DNA of 22,634 bases from DATEJJ01 sp039649115. GTDB lineage: Bacteria; Actinomycetota; Actinomycetes; Mycobacteriales; Micromonosporaceae. The DNA is taken from NCBI GenBank assembly GCA_039649115.1, contig JBBWZQ010000164.1, positions 1-22,634 of the forward strand, read 5' to 3'. The position numbers were made by a program, and so were the translations under genes. Below are positions 16,306 through 22,343 of the stretch, piece after piece; within the stretch, counting starts at the first letter, position 1, and each line of letters opens with the position of its first letter. The notes beneath the pieces are model-generated. The model worked only from the letters and a program-made list of their open reading frames with translations. It ran no database searches and was not told the DNA's origin.

Positions 16306-16361
16306 TCGTGGCGCCTGTACAGTCGAACTACCTGACTGGCGGGCGCCACGAGTGTCTTTCT
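16306..16361 (+). terminator. Terminator after rplO
   Basis: TCGTGGCGCC (16306-16315) and GGCGCCACGA (16342-16351) pair perfectly (10 bp). Inside, CAGTC (16320-16324) pairs with GACTG (16334-16338), giving a long bulged hairpin. It is followed by gtgtctttct, the most T-rich run near any stop in the window. This is the best intrinsic terminator seen and separates the ribosomal protein genes from secY. Confidence 0.75.
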
Positions 16362-16376
16362 ACATAGCGTTGGGTG

Positions 16377-16408
16377 CATATACCCGGGGTGGGGCGGGCT
16401 GTTAGAGT
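16377..16408 (+). promoter_or_regulatory. Candidate secY promoter region
   Basis: TGTTAGAGT (16400-16408) reads as an extended -10 (TG-n-TAGAGT), although no good -35 is present at 17 bp. A second possible -10, TATACC (16379-16384), lies upstream with a weak TTTCTA -35. Transcription from near 16415 would give a leader of about 70 nt. A promoter is expected because a strong hairpin terminator closes the upstream operon. Confidence 0.45.
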
Positions 16409-16486
16409 CCGTTCCCAGCTAGCATTACGTGTCCAAACCCGTCCCCGCCACCCCTTGGCGGCCCGCTCCGGCGCAGGAGGAAGAAG

Positions 16487-17815
16487 TTGCTCTCCGCCTT
16501 TCTCAGTGCGTTCCGTACGCCTGACCTGCGCAAGAAGTTGCTGTTCACGGTCGCGATGATCGCCGTGTACCGGTTCGGCGCCACACTGCCCAGTCCGGGC
16601 GTGTCGTACGGCAACGTACAGAACTGCATCAAGGCCGCGTCGAACAGCTCCAGCGGGGTCTTCACCCTGCTGAACCTGTTCTCGGGCGGTGCGCTCCTGC
16701 AGTTGTCGGTGTTCGCGCTGGGCATCATGCCCTACATCACGGCGAGCATCATTCTGCAGCTGCTCACCGTGGTCATCCCGCGGCTCGAGCTGCTGCGCAA
16801 GGAGGGCCAGTCCGGCCAGACCAAGATCACCCAGTACACCCGCTACCTGACCCTGGGCCTGGCTGTCCTCCAGGCCTCGGCGTTCGTCGCGCTGGCCCGC
16901 TCCGGCCAGCTCTTCGGCGGCGTGTGCACCCAGCCCAACCAGCAGGCCATCCCGGACAACACCGGACTGCCGTCGTGGCTCACGCTGGCCGTGCTGGTGG
17001 TCACGATGACCGCCGGTACCGGCGTCATCATGTGGCTCGGCGAAATGATCACGGACCGGGGCGTCGGCAACGGCATGTCCGTCCTGATCTTCACCTCGAT
17101 CGCCGCCCGGCTGCCCTCCGAGGGCTGGTCGATCTGGCAGAAGAGCCCCGGGACCTTCGTGCTGGTGCTCGGCATCGGCGTCGTGGTGATCACCGCCGTG
17201 GTCTTCATCGAGCAGGCCCAGCGGCGGGTACCGGTGCAGTACGCCAAGCGCATGGTGGGACGCCGGATGTACGGCGGCACGTCGACCTACATCCCACTCA
17301 AGGTCAATACGGCCGGTGTCATCCCGGTCATCTTCGCGTCGTCGCTGCTCTACCTGCCACAACTGGCGATGCAGCTGATGGACGCCAACCACCCGAGCCG
17401 GGTGTACAAGTTCCTCAAGACCTACATCACCGACCCGGGCAACTGGGTCAACATCTCGCTGTACTTCCTGCTGATCATCTTCTTCACGTACTTCTACGTG
17501 TCGATCACGTTCAACCCGACCGATGTCTCGGACAACATGCGGAAGTACGGCGGGTTTGTCCCGGGTATCCGGCCGGGTAAGCCCACTGCTGAGTACCTCG
17601 ACTTCATCCTCAGCCGGATCACGCTGCCCGGCGCCCTGTACCTCGGCATCATCTCGATCCTGCCCAACCTGTTCATCACCCTGGTGGGCGGCAACAAGCA
17701 GAACTTCCCGTTCGGTGGCACCGCCGTACTGATCATCGTCGGCGTCGGCCTGGAGACCGTGAAGCAGATCGAGAGCCAGCTCATGCAGCGTAACTACGAA
17801 GGGTTCTTGAGGTAG
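16487..17815 (+). CDS. secY: Sec translocon channel subunit SecY
   Basis: A 442-aa integral membrane protein. TTG at 16487 is the start, set by AGGAGG (16475-16480) 6 nt upstream and by the family N-terminus MLSAFLSAFRTPDLRKKLLFT. About ten hydrophobic segments are visible. Conserved SecY parts include the plug region near LFSGGALLQLSVFALGIMPYITASIILQLL, the cytoplasmic loop EQAQRRVPVQYAKRMVGRRMYGG, and the FTYFYVSITFNPTDVSDNMRKYGGFVPGIRPGKPT loop that binds SecA and ribosomes. SecY forms the protein-conducting channel with SecE and SecG. It is followed by adk and map. Confidence 0.98.
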   Translation: MLSAFLSAFRTPDLRKKLLFTVAMIAVYRFGATLPSPGVSYGNVQNCIKAASNSSSGVFTLLNLFSGGALLQLSVFALGIMPYITASIILQLLTVVIPRLELLRKEGQSGQTKITQYTRYLTLGLAVLQASAFVALARSGQLFGGVCTQPNQQAIPDNTGLPSWLTLAVLVVTMTAGTGVIMWLGEMITDRGVGNGMSVLIFTSIAARLPSEGWSIWQKSPGTFVLVLGIGVVVITAVVFIEQAQRRVPVQYAKRMVGRRMYGGTSTYIPLKVNTAGVIPVIFASSLLYLPQLAMQLMDANHPSRVYKFLKTYITDPGNWVNISLYFLLIIFFTYFYVSITFNPTDVSDNMRKYGGFVPGIRPGKPTAEYLDFILSRITLPGALYLGIISILPNLFITLVGGNKQNFPFGGTAVLIIVGVGLETVKQIESQLMQRNYEGFLR

Positions 17816-17865
17816 TGGGTAGCTGGAGCGGCCGGAGCCGTGCCGCCCTTAGCGAGGCGGTCTAG

Positions 17866-18519
17866 GTGCGGCTGGTGCTGGTGGGTCCCCCGGGCGCGGG
17901 CAAGGGAACCCAGGCCGAGTTCATCGCCTCGCACCTCGCCGTGCCCAAGATCTCAACAGGAGACATCTTCCGCGCCAATGTGGGGCAGGGTACCCCGCTG
18001 GGCGTCGAGGCGAAGCGCTACATGGACGCCGGCCAGCTGGTACCGGACGAGGTAACGATCAACATGGTGCGGGACCGGCTCGCCGAGCCGGACGCCGCCG
18101 ACGGGTTCCTGCTCGACGGGTTCCCGCGCACCCTGCCGCAGGCCGCCGCGCTCGACAAGATGCTGGCCGACCTGGGGACCCAGCTCGACCTCGTGATGGA
18201 GCTGGTCGTCGACGAGGACGAGGTGATCCGCCGCATCACCGGCCGCAGGCAGTGCCGGGGCTGCGGCAAGATCTGGCACGTTGAATTCGACTCGCCCACC
18301 CACGAGGGCGTCTGCGACCGCTGCGGCGGCCAGCTGTACCAGCGCGACGACGACCAGCTCGTGGTCATCGAGGAGCGGCTGCGGGTCTACCAGCGCGACA
18401 CGGCGCCGCTGGTGGACTTCTACGGCGGGCAGGGCAAGTTGGTGGGGATCGACGCGACCGGGCCGGTCGAGGACGTCACGCTGCGGGCGATCGACGTGCT
18501 CCGGTCGTACGGGGGGTAA
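17866..18519 (+). CDS. adk: Adenylate kinase (zinc LID type)
   Basis: A 217-aa enzyme, GTG at 17866, with a weak GAGG (17854-17857) site. The P-loop GPPGAGKGT (7-15) is at the N-terminus, DGFPRT (84-89) marks the NMP-binding region, and GRR (126-128) starts the LID. The LID carries four cysteines (130, 133, 150, 153), the structural zinc site of the long bacterial form. It catalyses ATP + AMP to 2 ADP in the cytosol. Position between secY and map is the conserved order. Many actinobacterial Adk proteins have a short LID without cysteines; this one has the long zinc form. Confidence 0.98.
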   Translation: MRLVLVGPPGAGKGTQAEFIASHLAVPKISTGDIFRANVGQGTPLGVEAKRYMDAGQLVPDEVTINMVRDRLAEPDAADGFLLDGFPRTLPQAAALDKMLADLGTQLDLVMELVVDEDEVIRRITGRRQCRGCGKIWHVEFDSPTHEGVCDRCGGQLYQRDDDQLVVIEERLRVYQRDTAPLVDFYGGQGKLVGIDATGPVEDVTLRAIDVLRSYGG

Positions 18520-18528
18520 CCGGGGCTC

Positions 18529-19365
18529 GTGCGTACGGCAAGCCTGGACATCCAGTACAAGTCACCCGAGCAACTGGTGCGGATGCGGGCGGCCGGCCTG
18601 CTGGTGGCCGGCACGCTGGCCCGGGTACGGGCGGCGGTCGCGCCCGGCGGGTCAACCGCCGACCTGGACGCCCTGGCCGAGGAGCACATCCGGGCGGCCG
18701 GCGGCATCCCGTCGTTCAAGGGCTACTACGGCTACCCGGCCTCGCTGTGCACCTCGATCAACGAGCAGATCGTGCACGCCATCCCCGCCCCCAGCCAGGT
18801 GCTGCGCGAGGGCGACCTGGTCTCGATCGACTGCGGCGCGATCGTCGACGGCTGGCACGGGGACGCGGCGATCACGGTGGGCGTCGGCGAGATCCGGCCG
18901 GACCGCGCTCGCATGATCAAGGTGGCCGAGGACGCGATGTGGGCGGGACTGGCCGCGGCGGCGCACGGTACCGCCAGCGGCCGGGGCCGGTTGACCGACA
19001 TCTCCGCGGCGATCGAGGCCACCATCCGCAAGGCGGGACGGTACGGGATCGTGCGCGGGTACGGCGGCCACGGCATCGGTACCGAGATGCACCAGGACCC
19101 GCACATCCTCAACTACGGCCGGCCGGGCAAGGGCCCCCGGCTGGTACCGGGCCTGGCGCTGGCGATCGAGCCGATGATCACGCTGGGCGCGCCGGACTCG
19201 GTCGAACTGGCCGACGGCTGGACGGTCGTGACGCGCGACGGATCGGTCGCGGTACACGTGGAACACACGGTCGCCCTCTTCGACGACGGCGTCTGGGTCA
19301 CGACGGCCGACGACGGCGGCCGCGCCCGCCTGGGCGACGATGCCCTCACCGCCCGCGCCGACTGA
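18529..19365 (+). CDS. map: Methionine aminopeptidase, type I
   Basis: A 278-aa enzyme, GTG at 18529, 9 nt after adk, with only a weak GGGG site. The pita-bread fold signatures and all five metal ligands are present: Asp101 and Asp112 (SIDCGAIVDGWHGD), His181 (GYGGHGIG), Glu214 (LAIEPM) and Glu245 (HVEHTV). His83 corresponds to the substrate-contacting His79 of E. coli. It removes the initiator Met from nascent proteins at the tunnel exit. It lacks the N-terminal SH3/zinc-finger extension of the type Ic form. It closes the secY-adk-map operon; a 141-nt gap follows. Confidence 0.97.
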   Translation: MRTASLDIQYKSPEQLVRMRAAGLLVAGTLARVRAAVAPGGSTADLDALAEEHIRAAGGIPSFKGYYGYPASLCTSINEQIVHAIPAPSQVLREGDLVSIDCGAIVDGWHGDAAITVGVGEIRPDRARMIKVAEDAMWAGLAAAAHGTASGRGRLTDISAAIEATIRKAGRYGIVRGYGGHGIGTEMHQDPHILNYGRPGKGPRLVPGLALAIEPMITLGAPDSVELADGWTVVTRDGSVAVHVEHTVALFDDGVWVTTADDGGRARLGDDALTARAD

Positions 19366-19385
19366 CCACCTTTCGCGGCTTCGTT

Positions 19386-19423
19386 GAAGTTGCGGTGTCC
19401 GGGCCGGCCTGTCCCGCAACTTC
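19386..19423 (+). repeat. Perfect 10-bp inverted repeat after map
   Basis: GAAGTTGCGG (19386-19395) and CCGCAACTTC (19414-19423) are perfect complements around an 18-nt GC-rich loop (tgtccgggccggcctgtc). A weaker outer match of cgcg on both sides (19374-19377; 19431-19434) extends the symmetry. It may be the terminator of secY-adk-map, although no T run follows. It may also be a dispersed palindromic element of this genome. One copy only in this window. Confidence 0.5.
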
Positions 19424-19493
19424 CATGGAGTCGCGGGGGATCCTGGGGTGATCACGGCCGGGGGCAGGGTGGCCCAGTGGTGCGTACTGATGG

Positions 19494-19499
19494 CATATT
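19494..19499 (+). promoter_or_regulatory. Candidate -10 box for the DUF1707 gene
   Basis: CATATT at 19494-19499 stands 7 nt before GTG 19507, the spacing expected if transcription begins at the start codon. No clear -35 is present 16-19 bp upstream. Leaderless genes of this type are common in actinobacteria. Confidence 0.4.
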
Positions 19500-19506
19500 C
19501 GTTAGC

Positions 19507-20085
19507 GTGGCGGAACGGCGGGAGGACATGCGCGCCGCGGACGCGGACCGGCAGTTCGTTGCCGAGCGGCTGCGCGACGCGCTCAACGAGGGGCGGCTGA
19601 GCCTCTCCGAATATGACGATCGCCTGAAGGAGGCGTACGCCGCGAAGACGTACGGGGACCTCGACCGGCTCCTCGGCGATCTGCCCACGGTGGTGCCCGA
19701 GCAGCACGCCCAGATGGTCGCCCGCGGTCCCGTACCGCACCCGCAGCCGCCGGCGACCCGGCCCGGGCAGCCGGCCGGCGCGCCTCCCGCCAAGGGCCGG
19801 ATGGCCGGTTGGCTGGTCGGCGTGTGGAGCGCCTGGCTGATCGCGGTCTTCATCAACGTGGTCATCTGGGTGCTCGTGTGCCTGTCCGCCGGGAAGTTTG
19901 TCTACTTCTGGCCGATGTGGGTGGCCGGACCCTGGGGAGCGGTCCTGGTCGCCATGTCCGTTTCCGGGCTGGCCCGGGGCGATCACCGCAGCCAGGACTC
20001 CTACCAGCGCTACCAGGAACGCAAGCAGCGCAGGCAGGCGAGATACGAGCGCAAGGCCCGCCGGTACCAGGATCGCTGGAGTTGA
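19507..20085 (+). CDS. DUF1707 domain protein with two TM segments
   Basis: Predicted 192 aa from GTG 19507. Residues about 8-60 (MRAADADRQFVAERLRDALNEGRL...YGDLDRLLGDLP) are a clear DUF1707 domain, an actinobacterial module of unknown function often joined to membrane segments. A Pro-rich linker (about 75-96), TM 1 (about 102-125), TM 2 (about 132-156) and a strongly basic tail (ERKQRRQARYERKARRYQDRWS) follow. A CATATT box at 19494-19499 lies about 7 nt before GTG 19507, which suggests a leaderless mRNA. ATG 19528, preceded by GGAGG (19521-19525), is the alternative start. It interrupts the usual map-infA order. Confidence 0.85.
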   Translation: MAERREDMRAADADRQFVAERLRDALNEGRLSLSEYDDRLKEAYAAKTYGDLDRLLGDLPTVVPEQHAQMVARGPVPHPQPPATRPGQPAGAPPAKGRMAGWLVGVWSAWLIAVFINVVIWVLVCLSAGKFVYFWPMWVAGPWGAVLVAMSVSGLARGDHRSQDSYQRYQERKQRRQARYERKARRYQDRWS

Positions 20086-20095
20086 CGCTCGACGG

Positions 20096-20116
20096 CCGGC
20101 CGCGGGGGCCGGGTTT
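20096..20116 (+). terminator. Terminator-like hairpin after the DUF1707 gene
   Basis: CCGGCC (20096-20101) pairs with GGCCGG (20107-20112) around GCGGG and is followed by gTTTg. It lies 10 nt after the DUF1707 stop. The loop is the same as in the rpsL and rpsJ leader hairpins, with a paired A-to-G and T-to-C change in the stem. The TTT overlaps the -35 of the infA promoter. Confidence 0.55.
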
Positions 20117-20143
20117 GCCGCTGCGTATACACGCGCGTAGACT
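20115..20143 (+). promoter_or_regulatory. Probable infA promoter
   Basis: TTGCCG (20115-20120) and TAGACT (20138-20143) are spaced by 17 bp, a good housekeeping promoter pattern. Transcription from about 20150 gives a leader of around 138 nt that contains three symmetric elements. This promoter would drive infA-rpmJ and probably the alpha operon downstream. Confidence 0.65.
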
Positions 20144-20171
20144 TCCTAACCGGCGCACAGCGTCCAATCTG

Positions 20172-20201
20172 CCATGCCTGTCCGCGCTTCGATGGGCATG
20201 G
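20172..20201 (+). promoter_or_regulatory. infA leader hairpin 1
   Basis: CCATGCC (20172-20178) pairs with GGCATGG (20195-20201), a 7-bp stem with a 16-nt loop. It lies in the predicted 5' untranslated region of infA. Function unknown. Confidence 0.45.
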
Positions 20202-20219
20202 TAGTTCCGCGGCTGGCGC

Positions 20220-20235
20220 AGGTGGCAATCCACCT
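20220..20235 (+). promoter_or_regulatory. infA leader hairpin 2
   Basis: AGGTGG (20220-20225) and CCACCT (20230-20235) pair perfectly around a CAAT tetraloop, about 50 nt before the infA start. The AGGTGG arm resembles a Shine-Dalgarno sequence but has no start codon close by. Confidence 0.45.
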
Positions 20236-20263
20236 GTGACGGATTCTGTGAGCCGGTCATGAG

Positions 20264-20277
20264 ACCTGACGTCAGGT
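20264..20277 (+). promoter_or_regulatory. 14-bp palindrome beside the infA ribosome binding site
   Basis: ACCTGACGTCAGGT (20264-20277) is its own reverse complement, and its end lies 3 nt before the GGAGG (20281-20285) of infA. As DNA it could be an operator for a dimeric regulator. As RNA it can fold as ACCTG-acgt-CAGGT next to the ribosome binding site. It lies well downstream of the predicted promoter. Confidence 0.5.
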
Positions 20278-20287
20278 AGCGGAGGAC

Positions 20288-20509
20288 ATGCCGAAAAAAG
20301 ATGGGGCCATCGAGATCGAGGGCCGCGTGATCGAGCCACTCCCGAACGCGATGTTCCGGGTGGAACTCGCCAACGGCCACAAGGTCTTGGCACACATCAG
20401 CGGCAAGATGCGGCAGCACTACATCCGCATCCTGCCCGAGGACAGGGTCGTCGTCGAGCTTTCGCCGTACGACCTCACTCGCGGACGCATCGTCTACCGC
20501 TACAAGTAA
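20288..20509 (+). CDS. infA: Translation initiation factor IF-1
   Basis: A 73-aa protein, ATG at 20288, GGAGG (20281-20285) close upstream. The sequence MPKKDGAIEIEGRVIEPLPNAMFRVELANGHKVLAHISGKMRQHYIRILPEDRVVVELSPYDLTRGRIVYRYK fits the IF-1 OB-fold end to end. IF-1 occupies the 30S A site during initiation and stimulates IF2 and IF3. It heads the infA-rpmJ-rpsM-rpsK-rpsD-rpoA cluster and has its own promoter and structured leader. rpmJ follows after 34 nt. Confidence 0.99.
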   Translation: MPKKDGAIEIEGRVIEPLPNAMFRVELANGHKVLAHISGKMRQHYIRILPEDRVVVELSPYDLTRGRIVYRYK

Positions 20510-20543
20510 CTGATGTCCATAACGAAGAAGTAAGGCACATACC

Positions 20544-20657
20544 GTGAAGGTCAAGCCGAGCGTCAAGCGGATCTGCAACAAATGCCGGGTGATCCGCCGG
20601 CACGGCCGGGTCATGGTCATCTGTTCTGACCCGCGCCACAAGCAACGTCAAGGCTGA
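20544..20657 (+). CDS. rpmJ: 50S ribosomal protein L36 (zinc form)
   Basis: A 37-aa protein, easily missed because of its size. GTG at 20544 is preceded by TAAGG (20531-20535). It reads MKVKPSVKRICNKCRVIRRHG and continues to ...DPRHKQRQG. Cys11, Cys14, Cys27 and His32 form the complete zinc site of the C+ form of L36. L36 sits at the base of the 50S stalk region and stabilises 23S rRNA late in assembly. Actinobacteria may carry a second zinc-free L36 elsewhere; none is here. The usual infA-rpmJ-rpsM order is kept. Confidence 0.98.
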   Translation: MKVKPSVKRICNKCRVIRRHGRVMVICSDPRHKQRQG

Positions 20658-20704
20658 ACAAGACAGGTTCATCCCAGCCGCGGTAGCAAGAACACGTGGT
20701 TGAC

Positions 20705-20734
20705 CTCTGGTCGGAGGCCAGAGCCCGCCTGGGC
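20705..20734 (+). promoter_or_regulatory. Tandem hairpins in the rpsM leader
   Basis: The 130-nt rpmJ-rpsM gap contains CTCTGG (20705-20710) paired with CCAGAG (20718-20723), directly followed by GCCC/GGGC (20723-20726/20731-20734). A GGAGG in the first loop (20713-20717 region) could pair with CCTCC downstream (20758-20762), which would allow alternative folds. E. coli S4 regulates this operon from an rpsM leader pseudoknot. Position suggests, but does not prove, a comparable element. Confidence 0.4.
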
Positions 20735-20787
20735 AGGTGGGAGTGGGGTGGCGCAGACCTCCGCGAGCACGAGGAGCACGCCCACAG

Positions 20788-21168
20788 ATGGCACGTCTAG
20801 TCGGCGTCGATCTCCCCCGCGAAAAGCGGATGGAGGTCGCGCTCACCTACATCTTCGGGGTCGGCCGCACCCGGTCGAACGAGACGCTCGCCGCCACCGG
20901 CATCTCGCCGGACAGGCGGGCCAAGGACCTGACCGACGAGGAAGTCGTGCAGCTGCGCGACTACATCGAGGCCAACTACAAGGTCGAGGGCGACCTGCGC
21001 CGCGAGGTCGCCGCCGACATCCGCCGCAAGGTCGAGATCGGCTGTTACCAGGGCATCCGGCATCGCCGTGGCCTCCCCGTACGCGGGCAGCGGACCCGCA
21101 CCAACGCGCGTACCCGCAAGGGTCCCAAGCGCACGGTCGCCGGCAAGAAGAAGCCCGGCAAGAAGTAA
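20788..21168 (+). CDS. rpsM: 30S ribosomal protein S13
   Basis: A 126-aa protein, ATG at 20788, with GAGGAG (20771-20776) 11 nt upstream. An earlier in-frame ATG (20737) is rejected because the family starts MARLVGVDLPREKRMEVALTYIFGVG. It has the conserved C-terminus GIRHRRGLPVRGQRTRTNARTRKGPKRTVAGKKKPGKK. S13 is in the 30S head, makes bridge B1 with L5, and its tail touches P-site tRNA. rpsK follows after a 56-nt gap with a hairpin. Confidence 0.99.
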   Translation: MARLVGVDLPREKRMEVALTYIFGVGRTRSNETLAATGISPDRRAKDLTDEEVVQLRDYIEANYKVEGDLRREVAADIRRKVEIGCYQGIRHRRGLPVRGQRTRTNARTRKGPKRTVAGKKKPGKK

Positions 21169-21171
21169 GGC

Positions 21172-21192
21172 AGCGCGGCCGCAGGCCGCGCT
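21172..21192 (+). other. Perfect 9-bp hairpin between rpsM and rpsK
   Basis: AGCGCGGCC (21172-21180) and GGCCGCGCT (21184-21192) pair perfectly around GCA, 3 nt after the rpsM stop, and are followed by tcccg. Terminator-like in stability but with no T run, and the downstream genes need read-through. It may limit expression, mark RNA processing or stabilise the upstream mRNA. Confidence 0.5.
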
Positions 21193-21224
21193 TCCCGTCA
21201 GGATCAGTAGGAGCGCACACACAT

Positions 21225-21635
21225 ATGCCACCGAAGGCACGTACCGGCTCCGCCGCCGTCAAGAAGGTACGGCGCAAGGAGCGAAAGAATGTCGCGCACG
21301 GACAGGCGCACATCAAGAGCACCTTCAACAACACGATCGTGTCCATCACGGACCCGACCGGGGCCGTCATCTCGTGGGCCTCGGCCGGCCAGGTGGGCTT
21401 CAAGGGCTCGCGCAAGTCGACCCCGTTCGCCGCGCAACTGGCCGCCGAGGCCGCCGCGCGCCGGGCGATGGAGCACGGCATGCGCAAGGTCGACGTGTTC
21501 GTGAAGGGCCCGGGCTCGGGCCGGGAGACCGCGATCCGTTCGCTGCAGGCCGTCGGGCTGGAGGTCGGCCAGATCGCCGACGTCACCCCGCAGCCGCACA
21601 ACGGTTGCCGTCCGCCCAAGCGCAGGAGGGTCTGA
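21225..21635 (+). CDS. rpsK: 30S ribosomal protein S11
   Basis: A 136-aa protein, ATG at 21225, with TAGGAG (21208-21213) 11 nt upstream; longer in-frame starts reach into rpsM and are rejected. The S11 core is HIKSTFNNTIVSITDPTGAVISWASAGQVGFKGSRKSTPFAAQLAAE and GPGSGRETAIRSLQAVGLEVGQIADVTPQPHNGCRPPKRRRV. S11 lies on the 30S platform near the E site and the anti-Shine-Dalgarno helix. The short basic N-terminus PPKARTGSAAVKKVRRKERK is usual. rpsD begins 1 nt after its stop. Confidence 0.99.
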   Translation: MPPKARTGSAAVKKVRRKERKNVAHGQAHIKSTFNNTIVSITDPTGAVISWASAGQVGFKGSRKSTPFAAQLAAEAAARRAMEHGMRKVDVFVKGPGSGRETAIRSLQAVGLEVGQIADVTPQPHNGCRPPKRRRV

Positions 21636-21636
21636 C

Positions 21637-22263
21637 ATGGCGCGTTACACCGGTCCCGACTGCCGCCGCTGCCGCCGCGAGAAGATGAAGCTGTTCCTCA
21701 AGGGCAGCAAGTGCGACGGGCCGAAGTGCCCGTTCGAGTCCCGGCCGTTCCCGCCCGGCCAGCACGGCCGCGGGCGGCCCAAGGAGACCGAGTACCTGCT
21801 GCAGTTGCGCGAGAAGCAGAAGGCGCGGCGGGTGTACGGCGTGCTGGAGAAGCAGTTCCAGCGGTACTACGAGGAAGCGGTGCGCAAGTCCGGCAAGACC
21901 GGCGAGGTGCTGCTGCAGATCCTGGAGTCCCGGCTGGACAACGTGGTCTACCGCGCCGGCTACGCGAAGTCCCGCGACATGGCGCGCCAGCTGGTCAAGC
22001 ACGGCCACTTCCGGGTCAACGGCAAGAAGGTCGACATCCCGTCGTACCGGGTGGGCGAGCACGACGTGGTCGAGGTGCGGGAGAAGTCCCGCGAGCTGAC
22101 CCCGTTCATCATCGCCACCGCCGAGGCGGGCTCGAAGACCATACCGGCATGGCTGGAGGCCATCCCCGGCCAGCTGAAGATTCTCATCCACACCCTCCCG
22201 GCCCGGCAGGTCATCGACACGCAGGTCCAGGAGCAGCTCATCGTCGAGCTCTACTCCAAGTAG
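21637..22263 (+). CDS. rpsD: 30S ribosomal protein S4 (zinc form)
   Basis: A 208-aa protein, ATG at 21637, one base after rpsK, with CAGGAGGG (21622-21629). It starts MARYTGPDCRRCRREKMKLFLKGSKCDGPKCPFE. Cys9, Cys12, Cys26 and Cys31 make the zinc site found in the C+ form. The S4 RNA-binding domain LDNVVYRAGYAKSRDMARQLVKHGHFRVNGKKVDIPSYRV lies in the middle. S4 is a primary 16S binder that nucleates 30S assembly and affects decoding accuracy. In E. coli it is the alpha operon regulator. A 124-nt structured gap precedes rpoA. Confidence 0.99.
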   Translation: MARYTGPDCRRCRREKMKLFLKGSKCDGPKCPFESRPFPPGQHGRGRPKETEYLLQLREKQKARRVYGVLEKQFQRYYEEAVRKSGKTGEVLLQILESRLDNVVYRAGYAKSRDMARQLVKHGHFRVNGKKVDIPSYRVGEHDVVEVREKSRELTPFIIATAEAGSKTIPAWLEAIPGQLKILIHTLPARQVIDTQVQEQLIVELYSK

Positions 22264-22271
22264 TCCCGGAA

Positions 22272-22317
22272 CGGCCGCTGGCGCGGCCGGGTTCGGGTGC
22301 CGCTGGCACGCCAGCGG
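22272..22317 (+). promoter_or_regulatory. Two tandem hairpins in the rpsD-rpoA gap
   Basis: CGGCCGC (22272-22278) pairs with GCGGCCG (22283-22289) around TGGC. Ten bases later CCGCTGG (22300-22306) pairs with CCAGCGG (22311-22317) around CACG. Both are perfect and both contain CCGCTGGC, so arms could exchange. No T run follows. They may act as an attenuator or a processing site ahead of rpoA. Confidence 0.5.
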
Positions 22318-22343
22318 TAGCGGTCAAGGCAAGGTCAACGACG

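Noticed and set aside
20700..20705. TTGACC as a -35 for an rpsM promoter
   Set aside because: The position 17 bp downstream is GC-rich (gcccgc) with no -10; the hexamer is partly inside a hairpin arm.
20737..20787. Upstream ATG start for rpsM
   Set aside because: The S13 family begins MARLVG at 20788, where GAGGAG gives good spacing.
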